Assembly: GCA_009827225.1 (NCBI GenBank)
Contig: WUAI01000006.1
Location: 1 to 64,000, forward strand
DNA length: 64,000 nucleotides
Direction: 5' to 3'
From: Flavobacteriaceae bacterium
Lineage (GTDB): Bacteria; Bacteroidota; Bacteroidia; Flavobacteriales; Flavobacteriaceae
Made by a program: the position numbers and the translations under genes. Of the stretch, positions 9,455-17,702 are shown one piece after another. Position 1 is the first letter of the stretch. Every line of letters starts with the position of its first letter. The notes under the pieces were generated by a model that had not been told where the DNA came from, did no database searches, and worked only from the letters and a program-made list of their open reading frames with translations.

Positions 9455-12151
9455 ATGAGTGAAGACCACCAAAACGAAGAAGAGCTTAACCAAAACGGGG
9501 AGGGAATCCATTCAGAGATAGAAGAGAATTCGGGGGATACGATTACTCGTGTTACCGGAATGTACCGGGATTGGTTCCTGGACTATGCCAGTTATGTAAT
9601 CCTGGAGCGAGCCGTACCTGCCATTGAGGACGGTTTTAAGCCCGTACAACGCCGCATCATGCATTCTATGAAGGATCTGGACGACGGCAGGTACAACAAG
9701 GTGGCTAATATTGTAGGGCACACCATGCAGTACCACCCCCATGGGGATGCCAGTATTGCAGACGCCATGGTTCAGATTGGACAGAAGGATCTCCTAATCG
9801 ACACCCAGGGGAACTGGGGTAATATATTAACCGGGGATCGCGCAGCGGCTTCGAGATACATCGAAGCAAGACTTTCAAAGTTTGCTTTGGATGTGGTTTA
9901 TAATCCGAAGATCACCGATTGGCAGGCCTCCTATGACGGGCGTAAAAAAGAACCTATCAATCTGCCGGTGATGTTTCCTTTGTTGCTTGCACAAGGAGCC
10001 GAAGGGATTGCCGTAGGTCTTTCTACAAAAGTATTACCGCATAACTTCATTGAACTTATAGATGCCTCCATCAAACACCTGCAGGGGAAGCGTTTTCAGA
10101 TTTTACCGGATTTCCCAACGGGTGGCATCATGGATGCAACCAATTATAATGATGGATTGAGGGGAGGAAAAATTCGCAGTCGGGCCAAGATCAATCAGCA
10201 GACCAAAAACACTCTGATGATCACCGAAATACCCTTCGGAACGACCACCACATCTTTGATAGATTCTATTCTGAAGGCGAATGATAAGGGCAAGATCAAA
10301 ATAAAGCGCATCGAGGATAATACAGCGGCTGATGTTGAAATTCTCATTCATCTGCCTGGTGGGATATCTCCCGATAAGACCATAGACGCACTGTACGCCT
10401 TTACAAATTGCGAAACCTCCATTTCTCCTTTGGGTTGTGTGATCGAAGATAACAAGCCTTTGTTTATTGGTGTTTCTGAAATGCTGCGTCGCTCCACCGA
10501 CCGTACCGTGGCGTTACTCAAAAGTGAACTCGAGATACAACTCAATGAACTGGAAGAACAATGGCATTTTGCTTCCCTCGAAAGGATCTTTATCGAGAAT
10601 CGAATCTACCGGGATATTGAGGAAGAAGAAACCTGGGAAGGGGTTATTTCCGCTATTGATAAAGGGTTAAAGCCTCATGTAAAACATCTGAAAAGAAAGG
10701 TAACCGAGGATGATATCGTGCGGCTTACCGAGATAAGGATCAAGCGTATTTCCAAATTCGATATCGATAAGGCCCAGCAAAAGATAGATGCGCTGGAAGA
10801 TCAGATTGCCAAGGTGAAACATCATTTGGACCATCTAATCGAATATTCCATCGATTATTTCAAACGATTGAAAAAGGATTACGGAGCCGGTAAACAACGA
10901 AAAACTGAAATACGCGTATTTGATGATATCGAACGCACCAAGGTGGTGATTAGAAATACCAAACTCTATGTGAATCGGGAAGAAGGTTTCGTCGGCACTA
11001 GCATGAGGCGTGATGAATACGTAACGGATTGTAGCGATATCGATGACATAATCGTATTCACTAAAGATGGGAAGATGATGGTCACTAAGGTGGATTCCAA
11101 AACCTTTGTGGGTAAGGGAATCATCCATGTGGCTGTGTTTAAAAAGAAGGACAAGCGCACCATCTACAATATGATCTACAAGGACGGTACACGGGGCGCT
11201 ACCTATATCAAGCGTTTTGCTGTCACAGCCATCACCAGGGACAAGGAATATCACGTCACTGCAGGCTCCAAAGGCTCTAAAGTATTGTACTTCACTGCAA
11301 ATCCCAACGGAGAAGCTGAAGTGGTAACCATACTCTTACGGCAGTCAGGGAGCATCAAAAAATTAAAGTGGGATCTTGACTTTGCTAACATCTTGGTAAA
11401 AGGAAGAGCGACCAAAGGAAACATTGTCACTAAGTATTCTGTGAAGCGGGTAGAGTTGAAAGAAAAAGGACTGTCCACTCTGAAACCTCGAAAAATTTGG
11501 TTTGATGAAACCGTGCAACGCTTAAATGTGGATAGTAGGGGCGAACTTCTCGGGGAATTTACCAGTGAGGACCGTTTATTGATCGTAAATCAGAAGGGGA
11601 TTGTGAAGACTGTTATTCCTGAGGTTACCATGAGGTTTGATGATGATATGATCGTCCTGGAGAAATGGGATCCGAAGAAACCGTTGTCCGCCATATACTG
11701 GGAAGGAGATAAGTCATTGTTTTACGTAAAGCGATTCCTGATCGACAATCCTGAAAAAGAAGAGTCCGTCATCACGGATCACCCGAAATCATATCTGGAA
11801 CGGATATTTACTCATTATCGACCGGTAGCGGAAGTTGTGTTCGTCAAGGAAAGAGGGAAGGACCGAAAGGACAATCTGGAAATAGACCTGGAGTCATTCA
11901 TCTCGGTGAAAGGAATTACCGCCATGGGTAATCAGTTGACAAAGGATAAAGTGCTTGAGATCAATGAGAAAGAGCCGCTGCCATATACGCCTCCAGAGCC
12001 GGTTCCAACGGAAGAATTGGAAGTAGAGTATGAAGAAGCTGTTGTGGAGGATACCCCCGTTAATAAGGAATCAACAGAAACAAAAAAGAAGTCAACTAAG
12101 AAGGGTGAAGACCCTAAGACCGACGAAGAAGGGCAAACCACCTTGTTTTAA
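9455..12151 (+). CDS. parC: DNA topoisomerase IV subunit A
   Basis: 898 residues. The winged-helix/tower core contains the catalytic tyrosine at residue 135 in RAAASRYIEARL and the VQRRIMHSM and HPHGD motifs. A coiled coil (about 430-480) and a diverged C-terminal beta-pinwheel follow. The last 60 residues are an acidic, low-complexity tail ending GQTTLF. ParC cuts and rejoins DNA while ParE supplies ATP hydrolysis. The gene lies 3 nt after parE in a clear operon, with mscL 8 nt further on. The pairing with parE and the absence of a clear GyrA-box favour ParC over GyrA. Confidence 0.93.
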   Translation: MSEDHQNEEELNQNGEGIHSEIEENSGDTITRVTGMYRDWFLDYASYVILERAVPAIEDGFKPVQRRIMHSMKDLDDGRYNKVANIVGHTMQYHPHGDASIADAMVQIGQKDLLIDTQGNWGNILTGDRAAASRYIEARLSKFALDVVYNPKITDWQASYDGRKKEPINLPVMFPLLLAQGAEGIAVGLSTKVLPHNFIELIDASIKHLQGKRFQILPDFPTGGIMDATNYNDGLRGGKIRSRAKINQQTKNTLMITEIPFGTTTTSLIDSILKANDKGKIKIKRIEDNTAADVEILIHLPGGISPDKTIDALYAFTNCETSISPLGCVIEDNKPLFIGVSEMLRRSTDRTVALLKSELEIQLNELEEQWHFASLERIFIENRIYRDIEEEETWEGVISAIDKGLKPHVKHLKRKVTEDDIVRLTEIRIKRISKFDIDKAQQKIDALEDQIAKVKHHLDHLIEYSIDYFKRLKKDYGAGKQRKTEIRVFDDIERTKVVIRNTKLYVNREEGFVGTSMRRDEYVTDCSDIDDIIVFTKDGKMMVTKVDSKTFVGKGIIHVAVFKKKDKRTIYNMIYKDGTRGATYIKRFAVTAITRDKEYHVTAGSKGSKVLYFTANPNGEAEVVTILLRQSGSIKKLKWDLDFANILVKGRATKGNIVTKYSVKRVELKEKGLSTLKPRKIWFDETVQRLNVDSRGELLGEFTSEDRLLIVNQKGIVKTVIPEVTMRFDDDMIVLEKWDPKKPLSAIYWEGDKSLFYVKRFLIDNPEKEESVITDHPKSYLERIFTHYRPVAEVVFVKERGKDRKDNLEIDLESFISVKGITAMGNQLTKDKVLEINEKEPLPYTPPEPVPTEELEVEYEEAVVEDTPVNKESTETKKKSTKKGEDPKTDEEGQTTLF

Positions 12152-12159
12152 AACATAGT

Positions 12160-12591
12160 ATGAAAAAGTTCTTCAATGAGTTCAAGAATTTTGCCGTAAA
12201 GGGTAATATGGTGGACATGGCCATCGGTATTATCATGGGTACCGCTTTCAATAAAGTAGTGAGCGTTTTGGTCAAGGAGGTATTTACACCTCCGTTATTG
12301 ATTCTTACCGACCAGGTCAATTTTGCGGAACAAAAGTATATTCTTCAAGAGGCCACCGAAACTACTACGGAAATTGCTATTGGCTATGGAGCATTGATGG
12401 AAGCCATCATTGATTTTCTCATTATTGGCCTCACTATTTTTGTAGTGATTAAGGGCATGAATCGATTTAAATCGAAAGCAGAAAACCCTGAGGATAAAGC
12501 GGTGGAAACCCCTAAGAACATTGAGTTACTTTCAAACATCGAACGCCTGATGCAAGAGCAGAACGAACTCCTGAGACGGGAACAGCAATAA
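12160..12591 (+). CDS. mscL: large-conductance mechanosensitive channel MscL
   Basis: 143 residues. The N-terminal helix MKKFFNEFKNFAVKGNMVDMAIGIIMGTAF is diagnostic: the amphipathic helix followed by the pore-lining TM1 with its small-residue face. TM2 is ALMEAIIDFLIIGLTIFVVIKGMNRF, then a charged C-terminal helical bundle. The channel opens under membrane tension to release solutes on hypo-osmotic shock. It lies 8 nt after parC and is probably the last gene of that transcript. Confidence 0.96.
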   Translation: MKKFFNEFKNFAVKGNMVDMAIGIIMGTAFNKVVSVLVKEVFTPPLLILTDQVNFAEQKYILQEATETTTEIAIGYGALMEAIIDFLIIGLTIFVVIKGMNRFKSKAENPEDKAVETPKNIELLSNIERLMQEQNELLRREQQ

Positions 12592-12592
12592 G

Positions 12593-13987
12593 CTATTTGG
12601 TAACCGTGCTCTTTTTCTTCAGAAAAACTTCCTGATTCTGAGCTACGAAATCTTCTATCGTCTTAAAGAAATTTAAGATATCCTTTTCTTCATTCTGTGT
12701 ATTGATAGTAACCAATCGAATAAACTCTTCATTTGCAAAAGAGCCATATCCCACCAATAACTTCGAATTTTCATACAGATAAGTGCAAAGGTCACGAGCA
12801 GGTATATCCTTATAATTGAAACATACCGATATCGTGTCTTCGTAACTGTAATACGAATAATCCGGGTGATTCACCACATATTCCCTGGCCACATCCGCCA
12901 ATTCGAATTGCTTGTCAACGATGGCTTCTAATCCTTTTGTCCCAACACTTTTCCATAAGGTCCAGAATTTTAGTGCATCGTTTCTGCGCCCGCACTGGAG
13001 AGAAGTCTTGCCCAGATTGAATTCATCGTGATCGGTTTGATACAGATAGGTTGCATCGTTGGAAAAAGAGTTATACAGGTTCTTTTCGTCTTTCACCAAT
13101 AGCAAAGAGCAGGTGAGAGGTGTTCCAATCATTTTATGCGCATTAAAGCTGAAAGAATCAACCAGTTCCACTCCGTGAATGAGGTGCTTGTATGTTTTGC
13201 TGAAAAGTACCGATCCGCAATACGCGCCATCCATATGCAACCAAATATCATATTCCTGGCAGATACTGCTTATCGCCCGTATATCATCAAAAGCCCCCAG
13301 CACTGTGGTTCCGGCTGTTGCGTTTACCAGCACCGGAGTGTATCCCGATGCAATGTCTTCAAGGATCACTTCTTCCAGTTTTGAATGAATCATCCTTCCT
13401 TGTTCATCCACATCAATATAACGCACCTGGTCGCGTCCTATCCCACAAAAAGAGGCGTTTTTCGGGATGCTATAATGTGATTCGGTAGAAGTATAAACAG
13501 TCATTTTACTATTTGCACCGTCAAAAGGAACGTTGGCAAATTTGGCATCGCGAGCCATGAGCATAGACATAAAGTTGGTCATCGAACCCCCGGAAGCAAA
13601 AGTTCCGTTTGAATGTTGATCCCAACCGATCATGTCACATATTTTTCTCAGAATCACTTTTTCGACCCCCACCTGAGGGCCGGCCGCTTTATAGGTGTAC
13701 ATGCTGTTGTTCAGCATTACCGAAAGGAGATCTCCCAATACAGCTTTATCATTTCGACCACCAAATAGCTGATTAAAGAAGGCGTTGGTAGCAGTTCTGG
13801 GAGTTTTGAACACCAAATCCTGCAATACGTCTTTCAATGTTTCGATAGAAACTGCGTCTTCCTGCAAGCTCAAATCCAATCGATCGTATAATTCAGAGGA
13901 AGGAACAAATTCGGCCACAGGATGCTCCTGCTCGTCTTTTAAAAGCGCTTCTACAATGTCATTAAATATTTGAAGTGATTCTTTCAT
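12593..13987 (-). CDS. PLP-dependent group II decarboxylase
   Basis: 464 residues. Group II decarboxylase signatures: the PLP-stacking histidine in TESHYSI (His171), the cofactor Asp253 in HMDGAYCG, and the PLP lysine Lys285 in FNAHKMIG. ASGGSMTNFMSMLMAR is the phosphate-binding region. The family includes glutamate, aspartate, cysteine-sulfinate, diaminobutyrate and aromatic amino-acid decarboxylases; the substrate cannot be fixed from motifs alone. It is convergent with mscL, the stop codons being almost adjacent, and probably forms a unit with the small lipoprotein gene 3 nt upstream. Confidence 0.88.
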   Translation of the reverse strand: MKESLQIFNDIVEALLKDEQEHPVAEFVPSSELYDRLDLSLQEDAVSIETLKDVLQDLVFKTPRTATNAFFNQLFGGRNDKAVLGDLLSVMLNNSMYTYKAAGPQVGVEKVILRKICDMIGWDQHSNGTFASGGSMTNFMSMLMARDAKFANVPFDGANSKMTVYTSTESHYSIPKNASFCGIGRDQVRYIDVDEQGRMIHSKLEEVILEDIASGYTPVLVNATAGTTVLGAFDDIRAISSICQEYDIWLHMDGAYCGSVLFSKTYKHLIHGVELVDSFSFNAHKMIGTPLTCSLLLVKDEKNLYNSFSNDATYLYQTDHDEFNLGKTSLQCGRRNDALKFWTLWKSVGTKGLEAIVDKQFELADVAREYVVNHPDYSYYSYEDTISVCFNYKDIPARDLCTYLYENSKLLVGYGSFANEEFIRLVTINTQNEEKDILNFFKTIEDFVAQNQEVFLKKKSTVTK

Positions 13988-13990
13988 AGC

Positions 13991-14368
13991 TTAATTGGAA
14001 TTGACTTTCGTGGCGGTACCACGTTGTTTCTTTTTTTCTCCTACGATATTATACTCAAAGTTATATTTTTCTCCCTCGGTGGTCAAAATTTTAATGTGAA
14101 CCGCCTTTTCTTCGGCCTGGTTCTTCGGATTTACCTTCTTAACTATATACTCACAATCGTTGATCCAGCGAATGGCCGAAGTATCCGATTTACCCCTAAA
14201 ATAGTCAATTTCGATAGAATCATTCCGCACGAAGGTAGTTGTTTCCAGTTCTGTTCCTACGAGAGCTTCAAATTTAAAGGTGCCATTCCTAAAGTAGTCG
14301 CAATTGCGTTCAGGTTCATAACAAGCAGTAAGAAGAAAAAGGAGAAAAACAATCGAAATCTTTCGCAT
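13991..14368 (-). CDS. small lipoprotein, topoisomerase-linked family
   Basis: 125 residues; signal MRKISIVFLLFLLTAC with a lipobox cysteine at residue 16. The mature part (CYEPERNCDYFRNGTFKFEA..., later YFRGKSDTSAIRWINDCEYIVKK) is short and beta-rich with two further cysteines, and ends in a basic, asparagine-containing tail. It has no topoisomerase features, though I recall homologues in this family being named DNA topoisomerase IV in annotations, probably because they sit near parC. Three nt separate it from the decarboxylase gene, which suggests co-transcription. Confidence 0.8.
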   Translation of the reverse strand: MRKISIVFLLFLLTACYEPERNCDYFRNGTFKFEALVGTELETTTFVRNDSIEIDYFRGKSDTSAIRWINDCEYIVKKVNPKNQAEEKAVHIKILTTEGEKYNFEYNIVGEKKKQRGTATKVNSN

Positions 14369-14410
14369 TCACAGATTTTCTGCAAATTTCTGAAAAAAAT
14401 GGAAGATGCG

Positions 14411-14806
14411 CTAAGATTCGTAGGATTTAAAGCTTCCGTCCTTATAAAAGATCACAATACGGTCAATTTCTTGTTTGGAGTCCAATTTTTGTGAAATCGG
14501 TGCCTCTTTGATAATTTCTGATTTTTCTGAAAAGAGATCTGCCTCCATTTTCTTTGAAACTGAATTTTCCGATTTGGGTAGGGCAGGAAAATTTCCGGTG
14601 CCATTCAACAACCAATACAATTCCACTTCCGGAAATTCATTTAAGACCTTCATGACAAATTCCAGACTTGGTTTATTTCGACCGGATAGGAGGTGTGAAA
14701 TGGTAGATCGATTGAAGGCCAATTTCTCCGAAAGGGCAGTGGCAGATAACCCGTAATATTCGAGTATTTTTTGAAGCCTTTTTGCGAATTCTGTGCTGTT
14801 TACCAC
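14411..14806 (-). CDS. XRE-family transcriptional regulator
   Basis: 131 residues from a GTG start; no in-frame ATG precedes it. Residues 6-60 form an XRE/cro helix-turn-helix (FAKRLQKILEYYGLSATALSEKLAF then NRSTISHLLSGRNKPSLEFV). A linker and a short C-terminal element (IDRIVIFYKDGSFKSY) follow. It is divergent from the M14 carboxypeptidase, 295 nt away. TTACA-N2-TGTAA inverted repeats lie over its own -7 box and just upstream of the carboxypeptidase promoter, so it may repress both; this is inferred from position only. Confidence 0.88.
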   Translation of the reverse strand: MVNSTEFAKRLQKILEYYGLSATALSEKLAFNRSTISHLLSGRNKPSLEFVMKVLNEFPEVELYWLLNGTGNFPALPKSENSVSKKMEADLFSEKSEIIKEAPISQKLDSKQEIDRIVIFYKDGSFKSYES

Positions 14807-14835
14807 TGTAATGAGATTATACGGACCTAGTTGCG

Positions 14836-14847
14836 TTACAAATGTAA
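14836..14847. promoter_or_regulatory. inverted repeat TTACA-N2-TGTAA, candidate operator over XRE -7 box
   Basis: Perfect TTACA-AA-TGTAA. It overlaps the minus-strand -7 box TACATTTG at 14839-14846, which is 32 nt upstream of the XRE regulator start. The same motif recurs at 15050-15061. Confidence 0.5.
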
Positions 14848-15047
14848 ATTAATAACGATAAACCACCAATAAATAGTATCTTTTCGCACGCTTAATATTG
14901 AATTATAAATTGAAATAAAACATGTTAAGTCACTAGAAAACAATTATTTAAATTTAATTTAAGTAATTTGTTAAATAAATATATCAAATCATGGCTTAAA
15001 TTCGCTGATTTTGGTGACATATGTATACAGATTTCGTATAACACCCT
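14848..15047. other. AT-rich intergenic region without visible gene
   Basis: Most of the 295-nt divergent interval between the XRE regulator and the carboxypeptidase. It is strongly AT-rich (for example the tract around 14940-14990) and contains no start-to-stop frame with coding character. The regulatory motifs lie at its two ends. Confidence 0.6.
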
Positions 15048-15063
15048 GTTTACAATTGTAAAC
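15048..15063. promoter_or_regulatory. 16-bp perfect palindrome, candidate operator of the carboxypeptidase
   Basis: GTTTACAATTGTAAAC is a perfect palindrome and contains the TTACA-N2-TGTAA core (15050-15061) that also covers the promoter of the divergent XRE gene. It lies 11 nt upstream of the TACCTTTG box of the carboxypeptidase, where a repressor would block RNA polymerase. Confidence 0.55.
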
Positions 15064-15074
15064 TTCGAGATGAT

Positions 15075-15082
15075 TACCTTTG
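15075..15082 (+). promoter_or_regulatory. -7 box of the M14 carboxypeptidase gene
   Basis: TACCTTTG matches TAnnTTTG, 19 nt upstream of the ATG at 15102. A TTG at 15056-15058 is 16 nt upstream, slightly close for a -33 element. Confidence 0.6.
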
Positions 15083-15101
15083 TTTACGTAAAAAGAAATG
15101 C

Positions 15102-16253
15102 ATGTCAATTCAGGAGTGGTATCTGAGTAATTTCGAAGACAGAATTAAGGGTCGATTTGTCACCCTCGATCACCTGAATCCTATTTTGGACTCGCACTCA
15201 AATTCGGTCGAAATTTTCATCATTGGCACATCTGAAAACGGAATTGAAATCCCGTGTTTGAAAATTGGTGAGGGTGAAAAAGTGGTTTTGGGTTGGTCTC
15301 AAATGCACGGAAATGAATCGACAACCACGAAAGGAATGATGGATTTTATCAAATTTTTGAACCAAAAATCCATATTTCAAGATAAGATCGATGCATTTTT
15401 ATCGGCTCATACTTTTTATTTAGTCCCGATTTTGAATCCGGACGGAGCGAAATTATATACTCGTGAGAATACAAATGGAATCGATTTAAATCGGGATGCA
15501 AAGAATTTGAGTCAGTCTGAGAGTAAAGCACTAGACGAATTGTTTCACCAGGTGCGCCCGGAACTATGCCTAAATCTGCATGATCAGCGCAGTATATATG
15601 GTCTGGAAGATAATACATCGGCCGTGATTTCTTTTCTTTCACCTTCCGCGGACGAAAATCGCACCCTAACCGCCTCTCGCAAGGTAGCTATGGAACATAT
15701 TGTCCGGATCAATCATTTATTACAGCGTTATATTCCCGGTAGTGTAGGGCGTTATGATGATTCTTATAATACGAACTGCGTGGGCGATACTTTCCAGGAA
15801 TACGGGGTGCCTACTATTTTGTTTGAAGCAGGACATTTTCCGGGTGATTATCAGAGAGTGAAGACTCGGGAATACATATTTTATGCGTACTTGGCATTGT
15901 TTGGTTTTTTAGGCGATGGTGATGGTGCTGCAGATCACCGTGATTATTTTGATATACCTGAAAACCACAATCGCATGTACGATGTGATCTTGCGGGATGT
16001 AAAAATTAATGGCGAAGACACATCGGTTAATATTGCCATTCAGTTTCAGGAAGAACTTCAAAAGGAATCGGTAATATTCGTGCCTATTATTGAAGAAATT
16101 GGTGATTTGGACCAAAAATATGGCCATCGGGAAATCGATGGAGGCGGAGCCGAAATATTATTGAATTCTTACGAAAACGTTTTCGTTAATGAGAAAGTGT
16201 TAACAATTGTTGATAAAAACGCAAAAAATCGAGTGTTTTTCAAAGATTTCTGA
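15102..16253 (+). CDS. M14-family zinc carboxypeptidase
   Basis: 383 residues. Zinc ligands His69 and Glu72 lie in QMHGNESTT, with the third histidine in LCLNLHDQR. Substrate-binding Asn-Arg appears in GIDLNRDAK, and the catalytic Glu in ILFEAGHFPG. No signal peptide is visible, so the protein is probably cytoplasmic. The last 100 residues form a smaller alpha-beta extension. It may act on peptides, on peptidoglycan-derived peptides, or as an amidohydrolase of the succinylglutamate desuccinylase-like branch; the motifs do not decide. Possibly controlled by the divergent XRE regulator. Confidence 0.88.
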   Translation: MSIQEWYLSNFEDRIKGRFVTLDHLNPILDSHSNSVEIFIIGTSENGIEIPCLKIGEGEKVVLGWSQMHGNESTTTKGMMDFIKFLNQKSIFQDKIDAFLSAHTFYLVPILNPDGAKLYTRENTNGIDLNRDAKNLSQSESKALDELFHQVRPELCLNLHDQRSIYGLEDNTSAVISFLSPSADENRTLTASRKVAMEHIVRINHLLQRYIPGSVGRYDDSYNTNCVGDTFQEYGVPTILFEAGHFPGDYQRVKTREYIFYAYLALFGFLGDGDGAADHRDYFDIPENHNRMYDVILRDVKINGEDTSVNIAIQFQEELQKESVIFVPIIEEIGDLDQKYGHREIDGGGAEILLNSYENVFVNEKVLTIVDKNAKNRVFFKDF

Positions 16254-16274
16254 AATTTTTCCTGCAATTCTTTC

Positions 16275-16282
16275 TATTTTTG
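16275..16282 (+). promoter_or_regulatory. -7 box of the Lrp-family regulator
   Basis: TATTTTTG fits TAnnTTTG and lies 17 nt before the start codon at 16300. Confidence 0.5.
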
Positions 16283-16299
16283 TCTCCTAAACGGGAACA

Positions 16300-16779
16300 A
16301 TGGCAAAATTTAAACTTGACGAGACAGACCATCAGATTCTTGACATGTTGATCGAGAATACTCGTACTCCATTTACGGACATCGCAAAGAAATTGCAGAT
16401 CTCCGCCGGAACCGTGCATGTGCGCGTTAAAAAGATGGAAGAAGCGGGTATCATCATAGGATCCTCGCTCACTCTAGATTATAAGAAACTTGGTTATTCA
16501 TTTATCGCTTATGTGGGTGTATTTCTGCAGAAAACATCTCAAACACAGTTCGTTCTGGAGCGCATCAATGAAATACCCTTTGTTACTGTAGCACATGTGA
16601 CCACCGGGAAATTCAACATTTTCTGTAAAATTCGCGCCAAGGATACCAGTCATGCAAAGGAAATCATATATCAGGTAGATGATATCGATGGGGTAACCCG
16701 AACCGAAACCATGATTTCACTGGAAGAAAGCATCAACGATAAGAAGCGATTGATGCATTCCATATTTAAAGACATATAA
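16300..16779 (+). CDS. Lrp/AsnC-family transcriptional regulator
   Basis: 159 residues. The N-terminal winged helix-turn-helix (DETDHQILDMLIENTRTPFTDIAKKL, then SAGTVHVRVKKMEEAGII) is followed by a RAM ligand-binding domain (SFIAYVGVFL ... VTTGKFNIFCKIRAKD). Family members bind amino acids and regulate amino-acid metabolism as octamers. The ligand is unknown. It has its own promoter box and a terminator, so it is monocistronic. Confidence 0.93.
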   Translation: MAKFKLDETDHQILDMLIENTRTPFTDIAKKLQISAGTVHVRVKKMEEAGIIIGSSLTLDYKKLGYSFIAYVGVFLQKTSQTQFVLERINEIPFVTVAHVTTGKFNIFCKIRAKDTSHAKEIIYQVDDIDGVTRTETMISLEESINDKKRLMHSIFKDI

Positions 16780-16801
16780 TTTCAATCATAACATAAAGAT
16801 G

Positions 16802-16829
16802 CCCTTTACACATATTGTAAGGGGTTTTT
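16802..16829 (+). terminator. rho-independent terminator of the Lrp gene
   Basis: A 9-bp stem (CCCTTTACA / TGTAAGGGG with one T-G wobble), a 5-nt loop and a T5 tract. It ends 13 nt before the DinB-fold gene. Confidence 0.75.
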
Positions 16830-16842
16830 AATTTAAGAGCCT

Positions 16843-17367
16843 ATGAGTATGCTGGATTCTATACCAAAAGTTGGAGAGGAGTACGCTGAGTATTATGGAC
16901 AATACATTAGATTGGCTAACGACGTTCCACTATTAGATTCCTTGGTACGCTCTATGGAGGACTGTCATTCATTTTTTGAATCCATACCTATGGATAAACA
17001 GGAATTTCGTTATGAGGAGGATAAATGGACACCGAAGGAGATATTATTGCATCTAATTGATACTGAACGGGTATTCGCTAACCGGGCGTTATGGTTTGCC
17101 AGATCAGAAAAGCCAGAATTACCGGGCTTTGATCAGGATGTCTTTGTGTCAAATTCTGAAGCGAATTCACGTACTATGGAAGACTTGCTTGACGAGTACA
17201 TGAATGTAAGAAAATCAACGCTCCATTTGTTTCGTAGTTTTTCAGCTTCAAAGCTTCTCTGCACGGGCATTGCCAGTGGCAATCAGCTTTCAGTAAGAGC
17301 GGCAGGCTATATTATCGCTGGGCACGACCAACACCACCTTGGAATCATAGCCGAACGATATCTTTAA
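16843..17367 (+). CDS. DinB/YfiT-like metal-dependent four-helix protein
   Basis: 174 residues. The DinB fold is marked by KWTPKEILLHLIDTERVFANRAL (first metal histidine) and the C-terminal AGHDQHHLGIIAERY (two more histidines). Conserved W and P residues sit in the usual loop before helix 2. Members are often thiol-dependent transferases of bacillithiol or similar thiols, but many have no known reaction. The gene ends 4 nt inside the stop region of the convergent small conserved gene. Confidence 0.88.
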   Translation: MSMLDSIPKVGEEYAEYYGQYIRLANDVPLLDSLVRSMEDCHSFFESIPMDKQEFRYEEDKWTPKEILLHLIDTERVFANRALWFARSEKPELPGFDQDVFVSNSEANSRTMEDLLDEYMNVRKSTLHLFRSFSASKLLCTGIASGNQLSVRAAGYIIAGHDQHHLGIIAERYL

Positions 17368-17651
17368 TCTTCCGTCGCAGTCTTATCAGGCAATTCGCTG
17401 ATCGGCTCATTGAACTCGCTGGCATCGTAATCGTCTTCGTCGAAATTTGCCATGGAATTCACCAGACTGGAGCTTACTTTCACCAGGTACACCGTGTCCT
17501 CGGTTCTTACTTCAACAGCTTCTATGGTCTGGTTCTTCGAGTTTTTAAAAACAATAATGTGTCGGTCGTCATACCCATCCGGATATTTTTCAACAAGAAG
17601 CGAGAGGATCTCTGGGGTGAGCTTTTTGTAATCAACAATGATGCGTTTCAT
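17364..17651 (-). CDS. small conserved protein of unknown function
   Basis: 95 residues from MKRIIVDYKKLTPEILSLLV at 17651; a further upstream start at 17681 adds ten residues that do not look conserved. The body (EKYPDGYDDRHIIVF, then EAVEVRTEDTVYLVKVSS) is followed by a very acidic tail (NFDEDDYDASEFNEP). I recall similar short proteins upstream of aroB-type loci in related bacteria, with no assigned role. It overlaps the DinB-fold gene by 4 nt at the stop codons and lies 51 nt downstream of aroB reading the other way round the operon. Confidence 0.75.
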   Translation of the reverse strand: MKRIIVDYKKLTPEILSLLVEKYPDGYDDRHIIVFKNSKNQTIEAVEVRTEDTVYLVKVSSSLVNSMANFDEDDYDASEFNEPISELPDKTATED

Positions 17652-17702
17652 TTTATTTGGGGAAATGGTTAGTATATTCAACTTAAAGATAAAACAGAAT
17701 TC

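Noticed and set aside
12593-13987. A definite call as glutamate decarboxylase
   Set aside because: The PLP motifs establish the fold, but substrate residues cannot be assigned from sequence reading alone.
13991-14368. Calling this gene DNA topoisomerase IV
   Set aside because: The product is a 125-residue lipoprotein without any topoisomerase motif; the name would come only from the nearby parE and parC genes.
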